From: Corynebacterium vitaeruminis DSM 20294
Lineage (GTDB): Bacteria > Actinomycetota > Actinomycetes > Mycobacteriales > Mycobacteriaceae
Assembly: GCF_000550805.1 (NCBI RefSeq)
Contig: NZ_CP004353.1
Location: 1,364,001-1,428,000 of the forward strand
Length of the DNA stretch: 64,000 nt
Direction: 5' to 3'
Shown here: in pieces, positions 18,179 through 25,764 of the stretch
Numbering within the stretch: the stretch's first letter is position 1
Layout of the letters: every line of letters begins with the position of its first letter
Notes under the pieces: model-generated
Database searches by the model: none
Told to the model about the DNA's origin: nothing
Seen by the model: the letters and a program-made list of their open reading frames with translations, nothing else
Made by a program: the position numbers and the translations under genes

Positions 18179-19380
18179 TGAGTGCCTTCATGGGTCCGAA
18201 GGATTCATCTTTTCGGGATTCTCGTTTTCCCCTTGTCTTGGCCGGAAGCATTTTTCCCCAGAGCACGGCTAAAGGTTCGGTAGCAGATTACGAGCCACTG
18301 TCCGTTGGACAGGCTGGAGTCACGCAACAGCTCGAAGGAGTTGCGAAACAGCAAGGAGATGCCGACCGGAAGGTGGTCTTTCCCGGAGATATTGTCATTA
18401 ACTCGCGCTCGGATCGGCGCGGAGCAAGCGGGCTTTCTCGATTGACCGGTCTAGTGTCGGTTGTTTACACCGTACTCAAGCCGCGCGTCGAATATGTTGA
18501 ATCTCGGTTTGCTGAATACCTGTTGAAAAGTAAGGCATTTCAGGACGAATACTATCGCTGGGGCACCGGAATAGTAGATGACCTTTGGAGTACGCGGTAT
18601 GACCGGTTCGCAAGTATCCGTATTCCGCTGCCCGACCTCGCCACGCAGCGTCGTATCGCTGACCGTCTCGACCGCGAGACGGGGGAGATCGACTCGTCGG
18701 TCAAAGAACTGGACGAGTATGTGGGGTTGTTGGAGAAGCGGAAAAGGTCGCTTTACTCTGGCCTTTTTGCCAAGCCGGAAACGTGTAAGAATGTTTCTCT
18801 CGGCATGATTTCCTCCATTCTCTTGGGAAAAATGCTTGACCAAGGCAAGAACTACGGCGAACAAACACCCTATCTGCGAAATACAAACGTCCGCCCCGAA
18901 GGTGTCGTGGACTTTAACGACCTCAAAGAAATGCGCATGACCGAAGGCGAGAGAGTAAAACTCGATCTACGAAAGAATGACATTCTCATGTGTGAAGGTG
19001 GAGACGCTGGTAGATGTGCATTTCTTCGGGAAGACGCACCGGGAGTTTCTTTCCAAAAGGCACTCTTGCGAATTCGCGTCAACAACCGGATTGCCCTCCC
19101 AGAGTACGTATTTCACGCATTAAGGGAGGCTCATTTTTCTGGCCGCATTGCTCTGGATTATTCGGTGTCAACAATTCCCCATTTCACGGCAGAAAAAGCC
19201 GAAAAACTCAAGATTTACTTGCCTGATCTTGAGCGCCAAAAAGAAATTGTCTTGGCGATCAATCGCTACTTGGATTTCTCACGAAGCATAATCACGGAAT
19301 GCACCGCATTGAAGGAACTGTTGTTGAAGCGTCGCCAGGTGCTTATCACGGACATGGTGACCGGGAAGGTTGAGGTGTAG
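18178..19380 (+). CDS. hsdS: Type I restriction-modification system, specificity subunit
   Basis: 400 aa. Two target-recognition domains are each followed by a conserved coiled-coil region: QRRIADRLDRETGEIDSSVK (about residues 158-177) and QKEIVLAINRYLDFSRSI (about 351-368). The second ends with LLLKRRQVLITDMVTGKVEV, the normal HsdS C-terminus. The two halves recognise the two parts of a split target sequence and bridge two HsdM. The GTG start at 18178 overlaps the hsdM stop (TAGTG), giving translational coupling. The TRD coding parts are the most AT-rich of the cassette, as expected for shuffled recognition domains. Recognition sequence cannot be predicted. Confidence 0.93.
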   Translation: MSAFMGPKDSSFRDSRFPLVLAGSIFPQSTAKGSVADYEPLSVGQAGVTQQLEGVAKQQGDADRKVVFPGDIVINSRSDRRGASGLSRLTGLVSVVYTVLKPRVEYVESRFAEYLLKSKAFQDEYYRWGTGIVDDLWSTRYDRFASIRIPLPDLATQRRIADRLDRETGEIDSSVKELDEYVGLLEKRKRSLYSGLFAKPETCKNVSLGMISSILLGKMLDQGKNYGEQTPYLRNTNVRPEGVVDFNDLKEMRMTEGERVKLDLRKNDILMCEGGDAGRCAFLREDAPGVSFQKALLRIRVNNRIALPEYVFHALREAHFSGRIALDYSVSTIPHFTAEKAEKLKIYLPDLERQKEIVLAINRYLDFSRSIITECTALKELLLKRRQVLITDMVTGKVEV

Positions 19381-19385
19381 CGGTT

Positions 19386-22300
19386 ATGGCTAACGAGGTG
19401 AAGAAACTGCCCTCTGACACAGCTGTCGAAGCTGCTGTGGCTGACTACCTTGAGAGCGGGTTTGAAACGTCCATTGTGGAGTCGCTGGTGTCCTCGGGCT
19501 GGCTGCATACGCCGTCCAACGAGGGCTGGGACGTGGGGCGCGCGCTCTATGTGCCAGACGTGCTTTCTTGGTTGGAGTCGCAGTTCCCCGAGGAGTTTGA
19601 GAAGGCCATTCCAGGCTCGCTGGAAGGTACTGCGCGCCAGGTGGCGGCGAACAAGCTCCTTGACCGGCTTGTCGAGCTTTTGGGCAAGACCCCGACGCTG
19701 GCTGCGAGGACGAAGAAGGTGTCCGGCGGGCTGTTGGGAGTGCTGCGCTACGGGTTCTCGCACTCCCAGCGGGGTCGCCAGAAGGCGACGTTTAAGAACT
19801 TGGTGCAGTTCTTTCCCGAGAACCCCTTGTACGAGAATGTCACGAAGGTCGCACGGGAGAACCGCTTGCGGGTGCTGCGGCAGGTGCGTTTCGATACTGG
19901 TTCCACCGAGACTCTTGACCTCGTGCTGACGGTGAACGGTATTCCCGTGGTGACTATGGAGCTGAAAACTGACAACACGCAGGCTGTACAGGATGCGAAG
20001 AGGCAGTACCGCCAAGACCGCAAGCCGTCGAAGAACCGTCCGCTGCTGGCACCGGGGCGCGCGCTCGTGCATTTCGCAGTGTCGAACCAAGAGGTCTACA
20101 TGACCACTGTTCTCGCGGGAGCGGAGACAGTGTTCTTGCCGTTCAACAAGGGCAATGGTGACCACGCCGGGAATCCTGTGAACCCGAACGGTTCGGACAC
20201 GTCCTACCTGTGGGAAGAAGTGTTTGCACCCGAGTTGTTCCTGCGTGTCTTGCGGGACTATGCGTTGTGGGAGCCTGCGAAAAAGGGCAACGACGGCAGG
20301 CTGGTGTTCCCGCGTTACCACCAGCTGCGGGCGACGGAGCGGGTTATCTCCTCGATGGTCGCTCATGGCTCAGGCGAGCGATTCTTGATCCAGCACTCGG
20401 CAGGTTCCGGCAAGACGAAGACGATTGCATGGTTGGCGCACCGGGCGAACCGTGCGTTCACTGCTTCGGGCGAGCCTCTGTTCAATTCGGTCATCGTGGT
20501 CACCGACCGCACGGCGTTGGACGACAATATCAAAGAGGGCCTTGACCTGTTGCGTGCCTCCGAGGGCATGGTCGTCGCGGTGGACAATGAACTGGGGTCG
20601 AAGTCGAAGAAGCTGGAAAAGGCATTGAGTGAGGGCGGGCATATTATCTCCTGCACCATTCAGACCTTCCCGGCTCTGGCACGGCTCATGGAGGCCAAGC
20701 CCGACCTTGCAGGGCGAAAGTACTGTGTCATCATCGACGAAGCGCACTCCTCACAACACGGCGAAGCGGCGAAGAAGCTGCGTGAAACCCTCGTGGACGT
20801 TGACCTCGACGAAGGGGAGGAGATCACCGGCGACGACATGCTGTTGGCGGTGGACTCTGCCGTGGCGAACTCAGCGAACATTTCCTTCGTGGCGCTCACG
20901 GCCACGCCGAAGGCGAAGACTCTTGCTGCCTATGGTGTGCCGGACGAGTTCGATCCGACGAGAAACGTCCCTTTTGACCTGTACTCCATGAGTCAGGCTA
21001 TCGAAGAGGGCTTCATTCTCGATGTACTGTCGAACTACTCCACCTACACCATGTTCGCGCGTATCCGCGACGAGCTGGGGCGTACCGAAACGGTGGACGA
21101 GTCCGAAGCCGTGAATGACATGGTGCGTTTCGCTCGGATGCACCCGACCTCGATCGCCCAGAAGGTTGTCGTAGCGGTAGAGCATTTTAGGCGAAACGTG
21201 ATGTCGCACTTAGGCGGAACGGCAAAGGCTATGGTCGTAGCGCCGGATCGTCGATCAGCTCTGACATGGTCGCTGAAAATGAACGAGTACATTGCGAAGA
21301 AGGGCTATGGGGACATGACGACACTTGTAGCGTTCTCCGGCTCGCTCGGCATGGGCGATGACACCGTGACGGAGTACTCGCTCAACGGAGTCAAAGACAC
21401 GGCACTGCACTTCCGGGAGAGCGAGGAGTGCAAGGTGCTCATTGTCGCCAACAAGTTCCAAACTGGTTTTGACGAGCCTCGGCTGTGCGCCATGTACGTC
21501 GACAAGAAGCTCTCGGGTGTCATGGCGGTGCAGACTCTTTCCCGCCTCAACCGGACGTTCCCCGGCAAGCCGTCGCCAATGGTCGTGGATTTTGTCAATG
21601 ATCCGGCAGACATCGTGGACTCGTTCAAGCCCTACTTCAAGCAGGCTCACATCGACACCGACATTCCGGCGAACGCGCTGTCGGATTTGGGCGACGAACT
21701 TGATCGGGCGGAGTTCTACACAATGGACGAACTCGACGCTCTCGGCACCGCGTTCATGGAGAAGGCGACAAGTGAAAAGCTCCAAGGGCTGATTGCCCCA
21801 ATTCGCGGGCGCTGGAACGAGCACATGCGCCAGGCTCGCATGACCAACGACAAGGAAGCCTATGCGGACGGAAAGACGTTCAAGGCGAATTGCGTGAAGT
21901 ACACGAACGCTTGGGAGTTCTTGAGCCAAATCGTGGACTACCAGGACGTGACGTTGCACAAGCGAGCTATTGTCGCTGGGCTGTTGGCAAGCAACTTGAA
22001 TATCGAGCGCCAAGAGGATGACGACGACTACACCACAGGCATTGAGCTTGTCGGTGTCTCCGTCGAGCCGGTTGAGGTGGACGCAGATCTCGGGTTGCCC
22101 AAACAGGAAATTGACGGGGCATTGCCGTTACCCGGTTTTGACGGTCGTCCGGTTTCGGAAAACTCGCCGGTGAAGACCGCGTTTGACGAGGCGGTGGAGA
22201 AGGTCAACGCGATTCTCGCTGCGGCGGGCGTTACGGCCTCTGACGAGGCGACGGCGAGTGCGATCCGAGCCTCGTATGGCAAGCTCGCCGAAGACCCACA

Positions 22301-22529
22301 GATTCAGGGCATGGCAAACGAGAATGATGCAAAGCAGCTTGCTTCCACCTCGGCGTTCAAGCAGAAGGGGCTACAGGCATTGCTCGGTTCCGCTCAGGAG
22401 TCGCAGGAGGTCTACACCACCCTGTCGGCGGACATGGACAATGTGGAGACGGTCTTGCAAGCGCTCGCAGGGTTGCTCGTCGCAGCGTCGAAGGACGCGG
22501 AAGTAAAAAAGCGGCTCGGGAACCACTAG
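19386..22529 (+). CDS. hsdR: Type I restriction-modification system, endonuclease/translocase subunit
   Basis: 1047 aa. The N-terminal nuclease domain shows the PD-(D/E)xK pattern: an Asp in ETLDLVLTVNG near 178 and ELKTDN near 191. The SF2 translocase follows: Walker A SAGSGKTKT near 337, motif II DEAHSSQHGE near 450, motif III ALTATPKAK near 502, FQTGFDEPRLCAMYVDK near 697 and SRLNRTFPGK (motif VI) near 719. The C-terminal helical domain that docks on the methylase completes a full-length protein, so the system looks intact. ATG 19386 is 5 nt after the hsdS stop. Confidence 0.95.
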   Translation: MANEVKKLPSDTAVEAAVADYLESGFETSIVESLVSSGWLHTPSNEGWDVGRALYVPDVLSWLESQFPEEFEKAIPGSLEGTARQVAANKLLDRLVELLGKTPTLAARTKKVSGGLLGVLRYGFSHSQRGRQKATFKNLVQFFPENPLYENVTKVARENRLRVLRQVRFDTGSTETLDLVLTVNGIPVVTMELKTDNTQAVQDAKRQYRQDRKPSKNRPLLAPGRALVHFAVSNQEVYMTTVLAGAETVFLPFNKGNGDHAGNPVNPNGSDTSYLWEEVFAPELFLRVLRDYALWEPAKKGNDGRLVFPRYHQLRATERVISSMVAHGSGERFLIQHSAGSGKTKTIAWLAHRANRAFTASGEPLFNSVIVVTDRTALDDNIKEGLDLLRASEGMVVAVDNELGSKSKKLEKALSEGGHIISCTIQTFPALARLMEAKPDLAGRKYCVIIDEAHSSQHGEAAKKLRETLVDVDLDEGEEITGDDMLLAVDSAVANSANISFVALTATPKAKTLAAYGVPDEFDPTRNVPFDLYSMSQAIEEGFILDVLSNYSTYTMFARIRDELGRTETVDESEAVNDMVRFARMHPTSIAQKVVVAVEHFRRNVMSHLGGTAKAMVVAPDRRSALTWSLKMNEYIAKKGYGDMTTLVAFSGSLGMGDDTVTEYSLNGVKDTALHFRESEECKVLIVANKFQTGFDEPRLCAMYVDKKLSGVMAVQTLSRLNRTFPGKPSPMVVDFVNDPADIVDSFKPYFKQAHIDTDIPANALSDLGDELDRAEFYTMDELDALGTAFMEKATSEKLQGLIAPIRGRWNEHMRQARMTNDKEAYADGKTFKANCVKYTNAWEFLSQIVDYQDVTLHKRAIVAGLLASNLNIERQEDDDDYTTGIELVGVSVEPVEVDADLGLPKQEIDGALPLPGFDGRPVSENSPVKTAFDEAVEKVNAILAAAGVTASDEATASAIRASYGKLAEDPQIQGMANENDAKQLASTSAFKQKGLQALLGSAQESQEVYTTLSADMDNVETVLQALAGLLVAASKDAEVKKRLGNH

Positions 22530-23534
22530 GCGGAAATGTGCTGGATACCCGAGGCTGTCAGTGGCCTCGGATATCCCTCAGAGCTCCCTTGACCGGCTAG
22601 AGCATGTTGGAATGCCTTTAGACCTCACCGTGAAGTGGGCGAGTATTTCTACTTGGATGGGAATCGAAAATCATTACTCGAGTAATGGCTGATTGACGAG
22701 GTGCACGATGCCGTAGAGTTTCGCGGGAGGATGAGGAACATTTGCGCCGAGCGCACTGTGCAAATTCCTTCGGCACAAGGGAGTTTTTTCACCAATGCGC
22801 AGGACGTGAACCATTGTCTCCACCAAACTCCGCTGATAACAGGCGCTAGCGTCGTTGGAATGTGACATGAAGTAGGCGAGATTCTCGACCGACGTAGGTG
22901 CCGCGGGTCATTCGCACGTATTCTGCACATCCAGCTTGCTTAAGGCATTGTGGCGTCCTGAGCAATGGCAAGAACGGCGGAAAAATGAAAAACCAAAGCC
23001 AAAGAATCTTCACCCCGAACAGGGACATCTGCAAGCGCCGTTGTCTCCGGTGGCCCAGGTGATTGCGAAGTTTGGTGCGGGAAGCTGGACAATGGCACCC
23101 GAACTGTGCTGTCATTGAGCCAATCGTTCGGCCCGCCTTCTCACCTGTTTAGGTCAGAAGAGTGGGCTGGATCTCTATCCGGGAACGGTGGTCAGGCAGG
23201 TGAGAAATCCCTTCGGGCCTGCCACTTTTATTGTCTTGTACGTTTTGCGGTGTCTGCATCGGGTCAATGGGCTGGCCCCGTGTGAGCGGCAGCAACGGCC
23301 ATCGTCTAGCGAGACACTAGGCATCACTTCGAACGCTCAGGCCTTCGCCGCCACCTTCATCGCCGCCCGCCACTCGATTCGTAACCCACGACTGACTCTA
23401 GAAGACGCCGATGCCCAGCTAGGAGGGCATGAAGTCGGTCATAGCGACTTCAGCTCAACACACGAGGTCACGTGTGTTGAGCTGAATGGGTGTCTGGAAC
23501 CTCTGGCGTGCCTTGGCCGATAGGAAGAGGACGT
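22530..23534. other. About 1 kb without a recognisable gene
   Basis: AT-richer than the core and bounded by hsdR and a small secreted-protein gene. The best open frames are short (for example a minus-strand frame ending near 22674 with DASACYQRSLVETMVHVL, and a plus-strand frame around 23340-23480) and resemble no family I know; they could be decayed remnants. GGCAGG...CCTGCC followed by ACTTTT at 23197-23230 is a possible terminator. I see no copy of the tRNA 3' end here that would mark an island boundary. Confidence 0.5.
23449..23486. repeat. 15-bp perfect inverted repeat (hairpin)
   Basis: TTCAGCTCAACACAC (23449-23463) pairs exactly with GTGTGTTGAGCTGAA (23472-23486) around an 8-nt loop. 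No T-tract follows on either side, so it may be a terminator stem for the minus-strand gene that ends at 23535 or a protein-binding site. Confidence 0.65.
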
Positions 23535-23861
23535 CTACGAGGACATGAACGGCGAGTCCTGGTATCCCAGCAGGTAGCGCTCGAGGCTGATCAACGGAAG
23601 CGCAAGGGTAGAGCTGATCCAGACCGGAACGGTAGAGGAAATGATCTGCGGCAGGTACTGGCCCTCCTCGCCGGTGTTCATGTCGGCGATGTTGGGAAAG
23701 ACGAACTGCTGCCAGGCATCGGAGGAAGCGGCGAAGAACTGCCCGAACGGTCCAAGTCCGGGCTCGGACTGGGTCGGCGCGGAGGACTGGGCGTTGGCGG
23801 CCGGGGCGAGGAGGGTAAGCGCCGTGGTCACGGCGAGGGCGGCGGCAAGCTTTTTCATCAT
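23535..23861 (-). CDS. Small secreted protein of unknown function
   Basis: 108 aa from the first of two tandem ATG codons (23861 or 23858). KKLAAALAVTTALTLLAPAA followed by NAQ is a clear Sec signal peptide with cleavage expected after ANA. The mature ~80 residues contain no cysteines and end in LERYLLGYQDSPFMSS. I do not recognise the family. GC content is again that of the core genome, so this gene probably marks the end of the acquired segment. A variant of the dispersed repeat (23952-23970) lies upstream. Confidence 0.65.
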   Translation of the reverse strand: MMKKLAAALAVTTALTLLAPAANAQSSAPTQSEPGLGPFGQFFAASSDAWQQFVFPNIADMNTGEEGQYLPQIISSTVPVWISSTLALPLISLERYLLGYQDSPFMSS

Positions 23862-23995
23862 GGGGCAGAGTCTAGGTGACGCATAGGGGTTGGGAAAGGA
23901 TCTTCTTCCATATTTCTTAACGGCAGCCGCAGGGTTGGGGGCGGGCGCCTTGGCCGTCGGCAAGCGAAAGTGACGCAGCGACCACCGGAAAACCA

Positions 23996-24041
23996 TTGAA
24001 AGCGGTTGTCGCGCGGCCATACAATTCAATTGTGGTTGAAT
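23996..24041 (+). promoter_or_regulatory. Promoter and ArsR-type operator overlapping the arsR start codon
   Basis: TTGAAA (23996-24001) and TACAAT (24020-24025), 18 nt apart, form a good sigma-A type promoter. A perfect inverted repeat ATTCAA (24024-24029) / TTGAAT (24036-24041) overlaps the -10 and the GTG start at 24032. Binding here would block RNA polymerase, so autoregulation by the ArsR protein is inferred. The -10 is 6 nt before the GTG, so the mRNA is probably leaderless. Confidence 0.75.
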
Positions 24042-24361
24042 CAAGAGATTTTGAAGTAGGCGACGTGGGCGAGGCTGCGGCGCTGCTGGGCGCCGTCGCG
24101 GACCCGATCCGGTTGGGCCTGGTGCGTGAGCTTGCCGCGGTGGGCGAGGAGTGCGTGTGCAACCTCAACACCACGCCGCCGATTCCGGACAACCTGCTCA
24201 GCTATCACCTCAAGGTCCTGCGCGACGCCGGGCTGGTCACGAGCGAGCGGCGCGGGCGTTGGGTGCACTATCGCCTGGCCGAGGGAGCGTTCGAGCGGCT
24301 CCACGCGGCGCTGCCGGGGAGCCCCACACCGCAGTCGAAGGGATGCGAGTGCGATGAGTAA
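24032..24361 (+). CDS. ArsR/SmtB-family transcriptional regulator
   Basis: 109 aa winged-helix repressor: ALLGAVADPIRLGLVRELA (first helices), CVCNL in the alpha-3 region, NLLSYHLKVLRDAGLV (recognition helix) and RRGRWVHYRL (wing). ECVCNL has the Cys-x-Cys arrangement of metalloid-sensing ArsR proteins, and the tail GCECDE adds two more cysteines, so As(III)/Sb(III) or another thiophilic ion is a likely inducer. GTG 24032 is chosen over an upstream ATG because the promoter -10 ends at 24025. The stop overlaps the permease start by 8 nt (ATGAGTAA). Confidence 0.88.
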   Translation: MVESRDFEVGDVGEAAALLGAVADPIRLGLVRELAAVGEECVCNLNTTPPIPDNLLSYHLKVLRDAGLVTSERRGRWVHYRLAEGAFERLHAALPGSPTPQSKGCECDE

Positions 24362-25421
24362 CCTAGTTAAGGCGCGAGAGAGGGCCGTCGCCGAGGTGGG
24401 GAGAATCCCGCTTGGCGTGCGCCTCGTGCTTCTGGCGATCGCGTGGTTTACGGCCTACTTCCTCAACCGGCCGTGGTGGGACTGGCTCTACGGTACGGTC
24501 TTCAGGCTTGACCTCAACGGTCGGCTGGGGTCGGCGATCCACTTCTTTAGCTACGACACCGTCAAGATCCTGCTGCTTTTGTCCGGCCTCATGTTCGTCA
24601 TCGGGGTGGCCCGGGCGAGCCTCAACCTCGAGCGGGCGCGGGCGTTTCTGGAAGACAAGGGCCTGTTCGTGGGGCTGGTGCTCGCGGTGGTGCTCGGAGT
24701 GGTCACTCCGTTTTGCAGCTGCTCGTCGATCCCGCTGTTCATCGGCTTCGTCGCGGCGGGCATCCCGCTGCCGATCACGCTCACCTTCCTCATCGCCTCG
24801 CCGCTGGTGAGCGAGACCGCGGCGATCCTCATCGGAACGCAGTTCGGGTGGGGCGTGGCAGTCGCCTACGTGGCGTCGGGAAGCATCATCGCCATCGCGA
24901 TCGGCTTCCTCTTTAGCCGCTTCGACCTTAAGCCGTGGGTCGAGCCGTACGTGCTCGAGACACGCGCGCCTCTCGCCGCAGCGGCGGAAGGGGAGAAGCC
25001 GACCTTGGAGGATCGCGTGCGGGCGGGTGCCGCCGAGGCCTCCGACATCTTCCGGCGCGTGTGGAAGTGGGTCATCGTGGGCGTGGCCATCGGCGCGGCC
25101 ATCCACGGCTGGATCCCGGAGGACTTCTTTACCCGCTTCGCGGGCCCCGATAACCCGTTTGCCGTGCCGATCGCGACGCTCGCCGGCATCCCGCTCTACG
25201 CCAACGGCGGCGGGGTCGTGCCCATCGGCGAGGCGCTGTGGGCCAAGGGCCTGCCGCTGGGAACGGTCATGTCGCTCATGATGGGGGCCATCGCGCTGTC
25301 GATCCCGGAGGCGATCATGCTGCGACAGGTGCTCAAGCCGCGGCTGTTGGCGGCCTTCTTCGCCGCGGTGGGCGTGGGCATCATCGTCGTCGGCTATCTG
25401 TTCAATTTCATCTATGCCTAG
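24354..25421 (+). CDS. Permease, YraQ/ArsP (DUF318) family
   Basis: 355 aa with about eight to ten membrane helices in two halves separated by a hydrophilic loop (~ residues 195-235). The hallmark VTPFCSCSSIPLF is near residue 120, with the Cys-x-Cys typical of this family, and LYANGGGVVPIGEAL sits in the second half. Homologues include ArsP exporters of organoarsenicals and uncharacterised YraQ permeases. Start ATG 24354 overlaps arsR by 8 nt; the thioredoxin-like gene follows 45 nt later. The substrate is inferred to be a thiol-reactive compound from the cysteine-rich partners. Confidence 0.88.
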   Translation: MSNLVKARERAVAEVGRIPLGVRLVLLAIAWFTAYFLNRPWWDWLYGTVFRLDLNGRLGSAIHFFSYDTVKILLLLSGLMFVIGVARASLNLERARAFLEDKGLFVGLVLAVVLGVVTPFCSCSSIPLFIGFVAAGIPLPITLTFLIASPLVSETAAILIGTQFGWGVAVAYVASGSIIAIAIGFLFSRFDLKPWVEPYVLETRAPLAAAAEGEKPTLEDRVRAGAAEASDIFRRVWKWVIVGVAIGAAIHGWIPEDFFTRFAGPDNPFAVPIATLAGIPLYANGGGVVPIGEALWAKGLPLGTVMSLMMGAIALSIPEAIMLRQVLKPRLLAAFFAAVGVGIIVVGYLFNFIYA

Positions 25422-25466
25422 TTGCCTTTTCTCGGCCTAGGCACTCGAACTCTCAAGGAGGAAGTC

Positions 25467-25709
25467 ATGCTCACCATCAAGATCCTCGGACCGGGCTGTG
25501 CCAACTGCAAGAACCTGGAGAAGAACACGCGCGCGGCGCTTAAGTCGCTGGGAAAGGAGGCGGAGGTGGTCAAGGTGACGGCCTTTCCCGAGATCGCGGC
25601 GTACGGGATCATGGCCACGCCGGGGCTCGTCATCAACGAAGAGGTCGTGGCGTCCGGGCGCGTGGCCACGCCGGCGGAGATCGCGGAGCTGATCAAAGCG
25701 CGCGCCTAG
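25467..25709 (+). CDS. Thioredoxin-like small redox protein (redox-active disulfide family)
   Basis: 80 aa. The thioredoxin-fold protein carries GPGCANCKNLEKNTRAAL with the active CxxC at residues 10-13, and the cis-Pro region GIMATPGLVINEEVVASG near 47. This size and motif fit the small redox-active disulfide proteins often found next to YraQ-type permeases. The start is fixed by an excellent Shine-Dalgarno AAGGAGGAAG before ATG 25467, unlike the leaderless arsR. It may reduce or hand over the thiol-bound substrate of the permease. Confidence 0.88.
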   Translation: MLTIKILGPGCANCKNLEKNTRAALKSLGKEAEVVKVTAFPEIAAYGIMATPGLVINEEVVASGRVATPAEIAELIKARA

Positions 25710-25764
25710 CGCGGGCGATCGGTGGTGGCCGTTCGCGTCGGGTGCCTCCGCTAGACTGGCCAAC

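Noticed and set aside
23188-23523. 111-codon plus-strand frame after hsdR
   Set aside because: No ribosome site or family resemblance; it spans the terminator-like stem and the 15-bp hairpin.
15813-23534. Integrase-type att duplication of the tRNA 3' end bounding the hsd block
   Set aside because: I looked for a second copy of the GTTCGAGTCTCACCTGGGGC segment downstream and found none, and no integrase gene is present.
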